Assembly (NCBI GenBank): GCA_005408345.1
Contig: SEMN01000324.1
Coordinates: 186,001 to 250,000 of the forward strand
Length of the DNA stretch: 64,000 nucleotides
From: Macquaria australasica
Taxonomy: Eukaryota > Chordata > Actinopteri > Centrarchiformes > Percichthyidae
Direction of reading: 5' to 3'
Shown here: positions 12,901 to 24,900 of the stretch, one piece after another
How the letters are laid out: each line of letters opens with the position of its first letter
How positions within the stretch are numbered: the stretch's first letter is position 1
Translations under genes and position numbers: made by a program
Notes under the pieces: generated by a model
What the model was told of the DNA's origin: nothing
Database searches by the model: none
What the model saw: the letters and a program-made list of their open reading frames with translations, nothing else

Positions 12901-15900
12901 GTTAGACGAATTGCGCACCGGAACCAAACGGGCGGCTGGTTTGACCATGCAAACGCGAATGACGGCTGGCTTGACCGCAGTCCTCATTCCCCTAACACCC
13001 AGCAATGCCTGAAGTAAAAAATAAAATATGAAAATTTGTGAATGCATAGTGCATAGAACTGCGAACTCCCTTACAGTAGGCTAGGGCTAGTTAGAAGCAT
13101 TCCGGTTATACTGAAATGACTCCCAGATATAGTGAAATGATTTCAGGCACATACATGTGAAAAGCTTCTCACTCATCCTTATGAGATTTTTCTTTCACAT
13201 AGCCTAGTTAAAGTTTCATGCTATGTGAGTGTTTCACATGTGTCGGTATGAGCATTTCAGTATGTGTGAGCCAGTTTCACCTGTGTGTGAATGAGTTTCA
13301 TATGTGTGTGTGAATGTATTTCATATGCGTCTGTATGAGCATTTCATATGTATGTGTGAGTGTGTTTCACATGTGTCAATATGAGTGTTTAACATATGTG
13401 TGTGAGTTTTCAGTAGTATGGATGCATGTGTGAAAGTGTCACATGTGAATGTGTGCATGTTTCATATGTTTGTGTAACAAAAGTCTGAATTATTTCCTAA
13501 ATGGCCCCTCATATTTATTTAAAAGACGTATGAACTATAAAACAGAACCACAATAATAATACAGGGGTCTAAATGACTCTCAGCATAGAAATTGGCATTC
13601 TACCTTGATACACAAAGCCTCATTTCAGACTCTGGCTGTAAGACAATTGTAGTGATTAATATCATTAAGGACAAATATATATTTTCCCTCATATATTTAT
13701 TTAAAAGACGTATGAACTATAAAACAGAACCACAATAATAATACAGGGGTCTAAATGACTCTCAGCATAGAAATTGGCATTCTACCTTGATACACAAAGC
13801 CTCATTTCAGACTCTGGCTGTAAGACAATTGTAGTGATTAATATCATTAAGGACAAATATATATTTTTTCATACTAACAAACATATTTGGACAATGTTCT
13901 TTAACTCAACCAGTTAGTCATTTTGTGTTACTGATAATTTTGAACTGACAATATATACATTTACTCAGAACAGTACGCCTATATTTTCACATTTGATGTT
14001 TATTTTTATTTCAAAATTGGCCTTAAATTTAAACTGTGGCATTAAAAAGTTATTAAAAGTTTTACATTTAACTTGCTGATACATGTAGACATCATGTGTT
14101 GTTCTGTCAAAGAAAAGAATGATAAAATAGTTTTAAGCATTCAAGAGAGCTAGGAAGGGGCCTAACTAGAAAGTAGTTACTAGCAGTGACATGTAAACAA
14201 ATGACAAAACAGGACTAGGTCACGAGGGTACACGCGCCAAAAGTGACATCAATGTGCGTCTTGCATCGAGCTTGTAGGCTATAACTCATCGTGGGGTGTG
14301 GTTGTGCACCTCCCAGTTTTTGAGACTAGGCACCCACTGCTCGCACAGGGCAGCAAAACTTAAATTTAAGCAAAACTTAAATTAAGAAGTAAAGTAATGA
14401 ATTCATTTTTACTATTATTATGTCTCAAGGATTTAAAAAAGCCGGCCAGTTTGTTTTTAAATGCTTCAAAAACAGGAGATCTACATTTGAGTAAATAATA
14501 TTTTGCCAGCAGAATCAAATTGTTTACAGGATATCCAACCTCTGTTTCATTGGAATACATTTGTTCTTCCATGTACTTGACTTTCTTTACAGGGATTGTA
14601 TAACGGTATGGATATTAACACCGTCCATGAATAGAAATAAGATTACAATTAATTACAACTCTTCCTCGTCATTGAGGCGCTGTACAGCAGAGTGTGCAGC
14701 CATGTTTGGTCTATGGCATTCTTCTGGTAACACTCATTGACTTCTTGCTTATTCGCAGAAGGTTTTGTTTGTACGTTTGACTCTGCTTGTAGCTTGTAGC
14801 TACGTGGCGTCTGTGGAGGCCATGGTGTCTCGTGCAAGCATAAACAACAACTGTTCGCCCCTATTCCTTTTGAAAGAGCAACGACCAAGGGGAAACCTCC
14901 CCATATTGCAAAAATGTCTGGCCAGGACCTCCATGAGTTCTGGGCAAGATCTGCAAAACTGACCGGGCCTGGGGCAATAAAACAGGTGTGACTGTAAGGA
15001 GACGGATCCGGCCCAGAGTCATCTGATAACTCTACATACCAATGGTCAAAAAAGCAACAGTAGTATTTTGGCTAACAAATGAAATAGCATGTATCTTAAG
15101 TACTAATTGAAGTGACAAATATTGTAATGACAAGACTTTTAAAACTTTATTTTAAAGACAATTAAAAAAAATGGCTAGGACCAGGACTACCTGTACCTCT
15201 TTTTTTTTATCTTTAGTGATAACATCAATGTTGCTTAATAAAGAAACACGGCACTGTCTTGGATAATTTAGTGACACAACAGGTTTTGTTATGGGCCCTG
15301 GGTTTGAACATTTGTTCCTGATAAATTCCATTTTTCATCAGTATGCTAAAGAATACATTTAATTGTGGTATTCACAACACAAAACACTGCAGCCTAGTTG
15401 CAGAACTGATCCAGAATAAAATTGTTGAGTTGAAGATACCTTTGTAGGACTCATTGGGTAACATTCAAAGCTAACTTCTTCATTAGTAACGTCAGCAAGT
15501 TTGAAGCTAACTGATTGGATTTCTCTGACTGCAGTTTTCCTTGGAATCCTTAAGGCCTCGGTATGCTTCAAACAAAGTGCTTGTCAGATCGTCTATAGGT
15601 GTCTGAAACACCCCTTCCGACGAAGAGACCAACAAATATTGTAACTTTCCAAAAGAGACAATGTGACTATCATGCCCACTGATTGTCTAGGTGTGTGGAG
15701 GTGTGAGGAGGTGTGAAGGTTTGAACTTCTCTCTCAAGCACCATGATGGTGGTTCAATACAAAGAAAACACAGAATTCTTGGAGGGAGATTGTGGGCGCT
15801 TGGGGGGATGCAGTCAGGAGGAGGTTATGAATGCAGGCTTTTCATCTCATCTTTGATTGTGTTCATTTGAAGCATACTGAGGCCTTCACTTGACTTCTCT

Positions 15901-18900
15901 CCTAAAAATGTTTTTTTTCAGTGCACAGTTACTAATTGTTTGCATTAATGATGACTTCATAGCCCTTTCAAGTGCTGGAAACAGTCAGTCACATATGGAT
16001 TAAATTAACAGGACTTCTGGAGCCGTGACCCCACCTGAATTAACTCTGCCTACTTCTTTACTCTGTGACATGGTGGTCAGTTCTAACTTCTGTCCCACAT
16101 TTGTTCTGACTCACTGTCCATGACGATACCTTTCTGTGCGTATCTATGATATCTAACATCATATCCCTGTGAAACAATACAATCTGAAGAAGAATGCTCA
16201 CATGCTTTTCTTTTCAGAAGGAGGCAGGTTTTATCACTCGAGCAGACCTGCGACATTTGCTGGAGAGACCAGGTGGGGCCCAGCCCCGAATACCCCAGGC
16301 CCGCCTTCAGTGTTCACAGATCACAGAGCTGCTCAATGCACTGGACCCAGAACACACTGGGGTCATCCAGTTGGCCAGCCTGGAGAGACTCAACCCCAGC
16401 ATCACCTCTGCTGCCACAGGCAATACAGCGCCACCACACTCCCTTGCTAACACGGCTGAGCCCCTAGAAGTCTCCGAGGAGACTGAAGACACTGCTGTAT
16501 GCTTATATAACCATTTCCTAGGGTGTGTGTGTGTATGTGTGCACACTTCCATGTAAGGACATAAATGTGTATGTTTTATGATTATTTTTCCACAGGAGGA
16601 CCAAAAAACACCAGACGAGAGGCAGACCACACAGTGTGCTGATAAAGTGCCTGTGACATCTGCTTCGTGCAGAACAGTGAGTGTGTTAACACAACATACT
16701 GTGATCAAATATCACACGTGTCACACATAGCATACACCATGAGATCAAACAGATACAGAAAACAGAAGATGAGATCAAAAGACAAAAGAGGGCTTAATGA
16801 TTAATGCTTTGTGATTTGTGTGTGTGTATATATTAAGATGGAGAATGTATTGCTGGACAAGCTGTGTGAGCAGCTCAGTTCAGTGCTGGCAGCTCTGAAG
16901 CTGTGTGACCCTCAGCACATTGGATACGTCACACAGGAAGATCTGAAGAAGACCTTAAGCTGCTGTGGCATGCCCATCTCAGACACACACTTCAACAAGT
17001 GAGAAACACACTCAGACACACAACAGTCTATCGGTGGGCTGACACTTAAACAGACATTTACATCTATGAACAATTTACCAGCAGGTATGCATGACTTTGG
17101 ACACCAGAGCACCCAGAGGAAACCCACACAGACAAACTCTGGACCTTTGTAGCTGTTAGGCAGCAGTGTTAACTACTGAGCCACTGTGTAGCCCTGTCCC
17201 AAAATAAATATGCCAGAGTCAAGAGCTAGTGTTTCTCAACTTGTAGGGGATAGTTTGATGATTTCGGGCAATATTCTTATTCACTTTTTTGCTGAGAGTT
17301 ACGTGAAGATCAGTATTACTCTCATGTTTATGCTGTAAGTAAGTACGGAGCTGGAGCCAGGAGGCAATTAGCCTAGCTTAGCTTGGACTGAAAACATAGT
17401 ATAGCAGCCTGGCTCTCCCCAAAGTTGAAAAATACACCTATCAGCATCTCTAAAGCTCACTAATTAATGTGTTGTATTTCAATGTGTTTGTATTTTATTT
17501 TTTAACTTCAGCTTATGCTAAGCTAAGCATACTAATGCGCAGACATGAACAGATTGATACTCCCGTCTTACTCTTGGCAAGAAAGCGAAAGTGTCAAATT
17601 ATTCCTTTTTCTTCCCCAAAAACTATGTTGCCTCCTGTTGCTAAAAGTATTTCAAAGATACTGGAGCTTTACAGCAGCAAGTTAAAGCATCAACTGTCAC
17701 TGACATTTATTTGAAATTCATTAAAGAAGAGTTTGGCTAAGCTCAGCTGCTTCGGGTTGCATTGTGACCTATGCAAGACTTCAGTTGTTGTAGCCAGTCA
17801 CAGTGCAGTCCTGAAACAAATGCCATGTTGTTTTTGAAATTCAAGTGACAGTTAATCATGACCGAATGCTTTGACTTGTAGTTTTGCTAATGTGCTTTAG
17901 CAAATGTCTGCATGTAGATCGTGCAAGAACCAATGGGAATCAGTGTCCTTTATGGCAGGAACAAATATAGAGACAAGTTTGATGAAAACAGCATTTATCT
18001 TTGGTACTACAATATGATGCATTGGCTGTTTGACTGCTAAATGATCAAGCTACGACTTTTGTTCGGTTTGGGGTTCAGTTTGGGTTTTTCTTAGCTCACT
18101 CTCAAACTTTTCATTGTGTTTCCAGGCTCTGTGAGACCTCCAGCTCTAGACCTGGCAGTCCTTCTCAGTTGGTTTATTACACTGGCTTTCTCAGAAAGCT
18201 AGGAGTACCACTAACAGAGGAAACCTACACAGCCTCATCTCACGAGGAGGGTTACCATACTGAGAGGTGAGCATAGAGAGAGACATACAAAGTATTTGTC
18301 TCAGACCGGTGCTGTAATGATTGTTGCCCTGTTGTATACTATAGCAGCATTGCATTTACTCTTCCAAATGTGTCTTAAGCAGTCCGACATAAATCTGGTG
18401 GCTCCATACCTCCCAAAGGGAAAACTGGCACCTGTCAGTGACTCTCTGGAGTTATATATTTACTGGTTCTGTGTAGTGCTGTGGATCATGTTTAATTATT
18501 CCAGTTTGGAGGAGTTGAAAATTGTGTAGCAGCTTGACATTATTGGTTATTTACAATGGTCTGATACAGGGCACTGTAATGAGATGCTTTTTTCCGTATC
18601 ATATGATGTGCATGCAGACTCCATGAAGACAATGTGTCTCACACATCTCACATGATGTTTTGTATAACGACTTAGGACATAAAAAGTGAAGACAAATAGA
18701 TTACTGCCAATTATTGGTATGTCGTGTCCATGCATACGTGTGTATCGATTTCTTCTCTGATATCAGATTTGTGTTGAAATAAACCAAATACGCAAGTAAG
18801 GACAACTTGGGGTGAATATGTTTTTTCTTCTGTTCATCAAAGTGAAGAGTGGACAAGAAAGCACAAGTTTTCTTCATCGTTGGCTGTGTTTCCACCTGAA

Positions 18901-21900
18901 AACAGACATGATTAGTTTGACACGTTCGAAGAATTTTAAGACTTATGCAAGTCTTATGCTCAAACATGGACTTTTTCTAACCCTAACCCACTAATCCATC
19001 AAACTTCTATGAATTGATTTTTGGTTCTTGTAGGGTCAAAGCGCAGGTTTGATTACAGCATGATTTGCTCTGGTCTCATTCTTGACTATATTGGTCACAT
19101 AGACTTGTGGAAGCAGACTCTTGGCTACAGCCATCTCATCTTTTCTTTATAGTCCACTTCTGCACTGAGCTCTAAACAATCTGCCCTACAGGCCATGCAC
19201 ATCACCTCAGTCGACTCTACAGTCAGTCAGGGGACAGCGGCCTCCCTCTAGCCAGCAGGTCGCTCCAGACACCTGCACCATCCTGGACGATGTTTTCCAG
19301 AGGATGAGATCAAGGTTAGAGAAACGCCACAGCAGCCTGGCTGACCACATCCAGACCATCACCCACAGCTCTGATGGGACGCTGTCAGAGACAGATGTAT
19401 GGAAGGTGAGTTGGGAACAAATAAAAGTTTCATGACCATCTCGACAGCAAAGCAGACATACTGAACCCTGCCAATCTGTACATGGATTTGTACATAGTAG
19501 ATATATTTTGTATTTGTATTTATAATTTGTATTGAAATATAGATTATAGTTATATTCCATTCTACTGTATTTACATCCATGCAGTCTGACTCACAGGTGT
19601 CACGCCTTATCAAGTCCCTTGTTTATTTCCGGTTTTATTTTGAAAGGACTATTCACTGCTCACTAGATTATGATTTACTTCCTGTCATTGTTCTTTTCCC
19701 GCCGGTTTTGATTAGGTTCACCTGTGTTCCATTACTCACCTGTTCCTCATCAGTCTGCCTGGTTATTTAGCCCAGTCATTCCTCTGTTTAGTTGCCAGAT
19801 TGTCTTTGTACCCATCAGTCAAGCTTTCTAGCGTACTTCCATGCCTAGTCATTTGTCGGTTTTGACCCCTTCTTGTTTTTTTGACTACTACCTCTGCCTG
19901 CCCCATGTCGGATTGGATTTCTTGCTTTACTGGTTTGGAACTTTGCTTGTATTTTTGACCTGTTTTGCCTGCTCCCTAACTGTACCGTTGCCTCAATCCC
20001 TGGTTGTGATCATTCTACCATTGTTTGCCAGTAAAGGCTTTTTGTTTGGAACTCAACCATTGTTTGGAGTGATCCTTGCACTTGGGTCTCAGTCTGGGGT
20101 TTTACAACAGGATGAACTGCTGGTACAAGCCTCCTATTGGCTTTTATTTGGCTTTTTTTCAGCTATAAACACCAACAAAAATGTACCTACCTTTCACCTG
20201 TCTCAGAATGATAGTGGGATGACAGTGACCTCATGTACTGAATTTTAAATATTTTAATAATTTCAAAGAATTTTAATAGACAAGTCTGTTGTTGTTCTAT
20301 TTTTTTTTTTTTTTTTTCATTGTCAGCAAATTCCATAAAAAGTGTTAGTCTGTCACTTGATACTTTCTGACTCCTACTCTGTCTGTGGCTCTCAGCTCCA
20401 AGCCTGACTACTGAAGACATAAATCTCCAAAAACACCTCACAGATATATAGTTTCATATATATAAAAAAAAAAAAGGCTCAGTCAGTTCCTAAAACAGCT
20501 GCTCACTGTAGTTTTTAACAAGCGTTACTCAAACAGGAGGAAATAGTGCATTTGTTGGGGACTATTTTCAGCGGGGGGAGGAATCCACATTTGGTACTCT
20601 AGTGAGTATTTGGGGCAGCAGGACAGTGTATGTGGGATTGAGTCCAAATAAACTACAGTGTGTGTTCATGGTGATGAAGGAACAACAGTGTGGCTCATTG
20701 ATGTGTTTTTAATAGTTTTAATGGCACAGAGGAAGAAGATCTACCGGGCTGTGATTTACAATTTAGCATTTTGTCTTTAATAACTGAATGAATTGTTTTT
20801 TTTATGGTGACATGAATACTCCATGCCACAATATCCACTATATATATCCACTATATTTTTGATTTGTTTGTTTTTCCACAGTTCGTCAGTAAAAGATACG
20901 GGTGAAATGTCCTTGTGTACCTGTTGTACTTGAGTAAGAATGAATGTTGTTGACTCTGAAAAGTCAGTGCTACCTGGCCTGAAGCACAGCAGTGCAGCAG
21001 ACTGCCAAACCTGTCCTGCTTCTCTTCTTCTGCCCCCAGATACTAAAGGACAACCGGGTCATCTTGGACAAGAAGACTTTAAACAAGTTCACTGAACTGC
21101 TGGGCTTCAGGGATGGATGGATCGAGTGCTCAGTGTTCCTGGCCAAGTATGAGGGTGAGTTAGAAGAACGGCAGCCAGAACATCTTGACCAGAGGCGTCA
21201 GTAATCCCATCAGTTCTGCATGGCAGGGTTTTCAATGCTTAAATAGAGATTTTTTTAAATCCCTTCCTACTCCCCACCAGGCTCCCGTCCCCCTCCACTC
21301 CACTTGCCTTGCATCCAAACTCATACCCCACCCACGGTGATCAAACATAAGTCCCCTGCTTCCTGTAAAATGATGTCTTTCGTAGCACATGAGCCATTGG
21401 AGAAATCATCCTGGATTATAAATAGAGTAAGAGTGAGCCTCTTCATCTCATTAGCAGAGCAAAGAAGCACACAGATTCTGAATCGCACTCATTTCTGCTT
21501 GTTTGGGCTAATTATGTGCTTCGGAAGCAGAAAACAGAGCAGCAGGGCATCGCTCTAATTTGTATCTAAAAAAATAAAAAGAAACAAAGAAGAAAAAGAA
21601 ATGAGTCATTAATCATTAAACAAAAACAGGACGTAAAGTTAGTCATGTTTGCAAGGCATACAAATGGAGTTTCCTAGATTTACAATATGTGTGCTTCTAA
21701 TTCAGTGTAAATTAGGTCAGGCAGTTAAATGCCCAGTGTGCTTTCCAGACATGAAGGGCATTCTGTGGAGCGTGGAAAAACACAAATAATTCACAAAACG
21801 GAACAAAAATTCCAATTTGTTGGGTGTAATTCCCTCACAAAGACTTGAAGGGAATTTAGGGGAACCAGTTAATTGTGCACCTGATTAAAAGGCCAAATAT

Positions 21901-24900
21901 CAAATATTTAACATCTCTTTTCCCCATGTTTCTGTAGAGGCCACAGCCAAAGACGGGCAGCAGGGCTCTGAGGGTCATGGTAATCAGGTCGATCCCCTGC
22001 TAACTTGTGCTGAGCAGTGCCTGGCTGCCATGAAGACCAGGATCAAGATCATCCATGGGGTGAGGAAGATGTTCAGACCAGCTGATAATCAGCAAGTGCT
22101 AGTTTAATAAAAAAAAAAAAAGAAAAAAAAAAGCATGTCTTAAAAAGAATTGGCTGCTTTTTCCTTAAAGTTATAATCCTTAAGATTTTCATTATATCAA
22201 AACTCGTTTTGGCACTATGCAAGCCTGGCATTTTTCAGGGAGGGCATTTCTTGCCTTTATAAGAGAGCTAAAAGGAAATGAAGGAGAGGGAGATGGGCAA
22301 TGACACGCAGCATCCGGATGTTCATGGTCGGGCCTTAAACCCCTAGGCCACCAGGGTGCCCCGTGGCTGGCATTTTTTCAGTGATATCCATTCAGTGTAT
22401 TTACCTCTCTGTTTTCTCATTGTTACTGGTAGAGTTCACCTTTCCTGTTTGTGATTTAAACGTCATACCCCATGCTCAACAGATTTACAGGAAATCGCGA
22501 TATGCAGCCATTGTGAACGTCATATATTTTCCTGGTTTCGTTAACTTCATGAGTGGCCTTCTGGTGTGCTTGCTTTAGATGTGTCCACAGCAGCAACTAG
22601 AGTGTGGGAGAGCAAAGACAAGTACACAGGGTGGCAGAGGAGATGGAGCATGCTGAGCCCTTTACACTGTAATCAGATTCATGAGCTGCTGCTCTGCTTC
22701 TGTTGCATCTCTGACAGGATAGCTGCTCAAGCCATGTCTGCAGCCCCCAGTGGTCAACAGATGTGTTATCTTGAATGAAACTCTGGAACCTGTGCTGTTA
22801 CCACCAGTAACAACAGGCATCACCAAATCAACCAGGACTAAAGTCTTAAAGGTTCCCTGTGCAGGTTTTGACCTCTAGGAGCACTATGGAGCTGTTTTTC
22901 TGAGTGGGTCCCCATTTGTTTATCCCATGCATACGCATGAGGACATGACAGGATGCATACACGTGCACATGTGGGTGACACAATACACACTCCTGCCAAT
23001 GGTTTCACACTATTCCACTGATCTACACGTGGCAGTAATACACCGAGATATTCAGCGATGTACCAACAAAGACAGGGAAGAAAAAGACTGCTAGCAAGTA
23101 CCCATGAATGTAAACAATGCTGGATTGAAAATACTTGGAAAACTTGGTTTTGCAAATGTTTAATGAGAAAGGACATGCATTTATCAGTTGTTAGAGCTCA
23201 AGAATACACATTGTGTTTTGGTGAGAAACACTCACATAACTTTTGTCATGGGGCACCTTCATGGGTTATAACAGATTTTTTCTTGGATCATTTGAAAACT
23301 CAGGAAATTATTTTTAAGGATCTATTAGCGTGTGACTGCAAACAATCACCACAGTACACACAAGCATCCAATCAATGAATCTCTCTGTTCTGATAACCCA
23401 ATCTCTTTCCATTAGGACATCCTGACAGCGTTCTGCCTGATGGACAGGGAACGAAAAGGTGTGGTTGGCTGCCATGACTTCAAAAGGCTGTACAACAGCC
23501 TGGGATTTTTCTGCAGGAAGGGAGAGTACCAGCGGATGCTGGATCTGATTGGCCTGCATCCCGGAGGCAACCTCAACTACGCCGAATTTGTCGATGTTGT
23601 TGAAAATAATGGCAAACACAAAAAAGGGACACAAAGAGCTAGTGTGTGAGTCTGTTATTACTGATATTGGGCCAGTTTGAGGAAAGCTGGCTCTTTAGTG
23701 CTCTGTGCTTCAGTGTTTGTTTTTCTGTCTCTTCTGACAGACAAGAGCAGCTCCATGAACTCCTGGCCTGTGAAGCACGCTACAAGTGGGCAGACATGTC
23801 TAAGGTGAGCAAAACGTACAGAAAGCACACATAGAATGATTCTTTGCATGATGTATAGCTCTGTAGCTGTTCCTCTTTCCCATCAGGCGCTGTGCCAGTT
23901 TGACACAGATGGCCAGGGTCGGATCCATAAAAAGAGCTTGAGGGACTTCCTCTTCACCTATGCTCTCCCTATGAGGTCTGACGAGTTTGACCAGCTTTGG
24001 TTGAGGTAAGGGATACCCAGCTGAGGCATTATCATGTAGTGAAGTGCTGTTGTCTGTGCCAGCCACAGTTTTTGACTTCCTTTGGACAGGTATGACCCCG
24101 AGTGGCAGGGCTGTGTAGCAGTTTGTGACTTCTTGGAAAAGCTGGGGTTTTATCATGAAGAGGAACTCAAGCCTCTGAGCCAGAAGCTGAACCAAACTGT
24201 TGCCCAACAGGACCCTAACAGACCAGTTTCCTCTGATGTTGCCTCACTGGAGTGTATAGAGTAAGTGAAGAAGGGTACAGTGTGCAATTTCAGATTATCC
24301 ATCCTTCCATTCTCTGCCGCTTCTCCGGGTTCAGGTCAGTAGCCCATATGTCCTTCTCCTTCGCCACATTCTCCAGCTCTTCCTGGGAGATCCCGGGGCT
24401 TCCCCAGGCCATATGGGATTTGTAATCTCTCCAGCCTGCTATGGGTCTGCCCTTCGATCTCTCCCCACAGCTGCATATGCTTGGAATACCTCAACTGACT
24501 CCTTTCGACAAAAATTGACTTTTGAAAAAGGGCATTTTTAAATAAAAATAAAATGAATTATGAAATCATATTTCACAATAATGTTTTCAATTATTTTACA
24601 AATTGTTCTTTAATTAATATATGTTACACAATTTATTCATATGATTATTTATTTCATAATGTCTTTTTTATTCATTTAATATTGAACATTTCCATACATT
24701 GGAGGTCTCGGATTCATTTTAGATTATTCCACCCACAATGTTCATAGAGGAAGACAGATTTTCTTAAAACAAAAAGAAAGGAAACAAATCTCTTCAATTT
24801 TATGTCAATAAACTAAACAATATAAACAAAGCACAGAAAGATTTATACTTAATGGACCTGAATCTACGGAAGCCGAGAACGGCCGTGCTTGCAATTATTT

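Larger units (their letters stand above)
9822..16217 (+). other. efcab6: 6.4-kb EFCAB6 intron rich in mobile DNA
   Basis: Intron between exons 6 and 7. It contains a TG microsatellite (10382-10402), a hAT-like element (11771-13511) with an LTR-like repeat inside it, a 180-bp tandem duplication (13506-13867) and a foldback MITE (15552-15886). Several open frames of 60-130 codons occur here but show no recognisable domain. I treat them as chance. Confidence 0.8.

Noticed and set aside
16307..16708. Minus-strand frame of 133 codons opposite EFCAB6 exons 7 and 8
   Set aside because: Shadow of the plus-strand coding exons; crosses their intron without sense.
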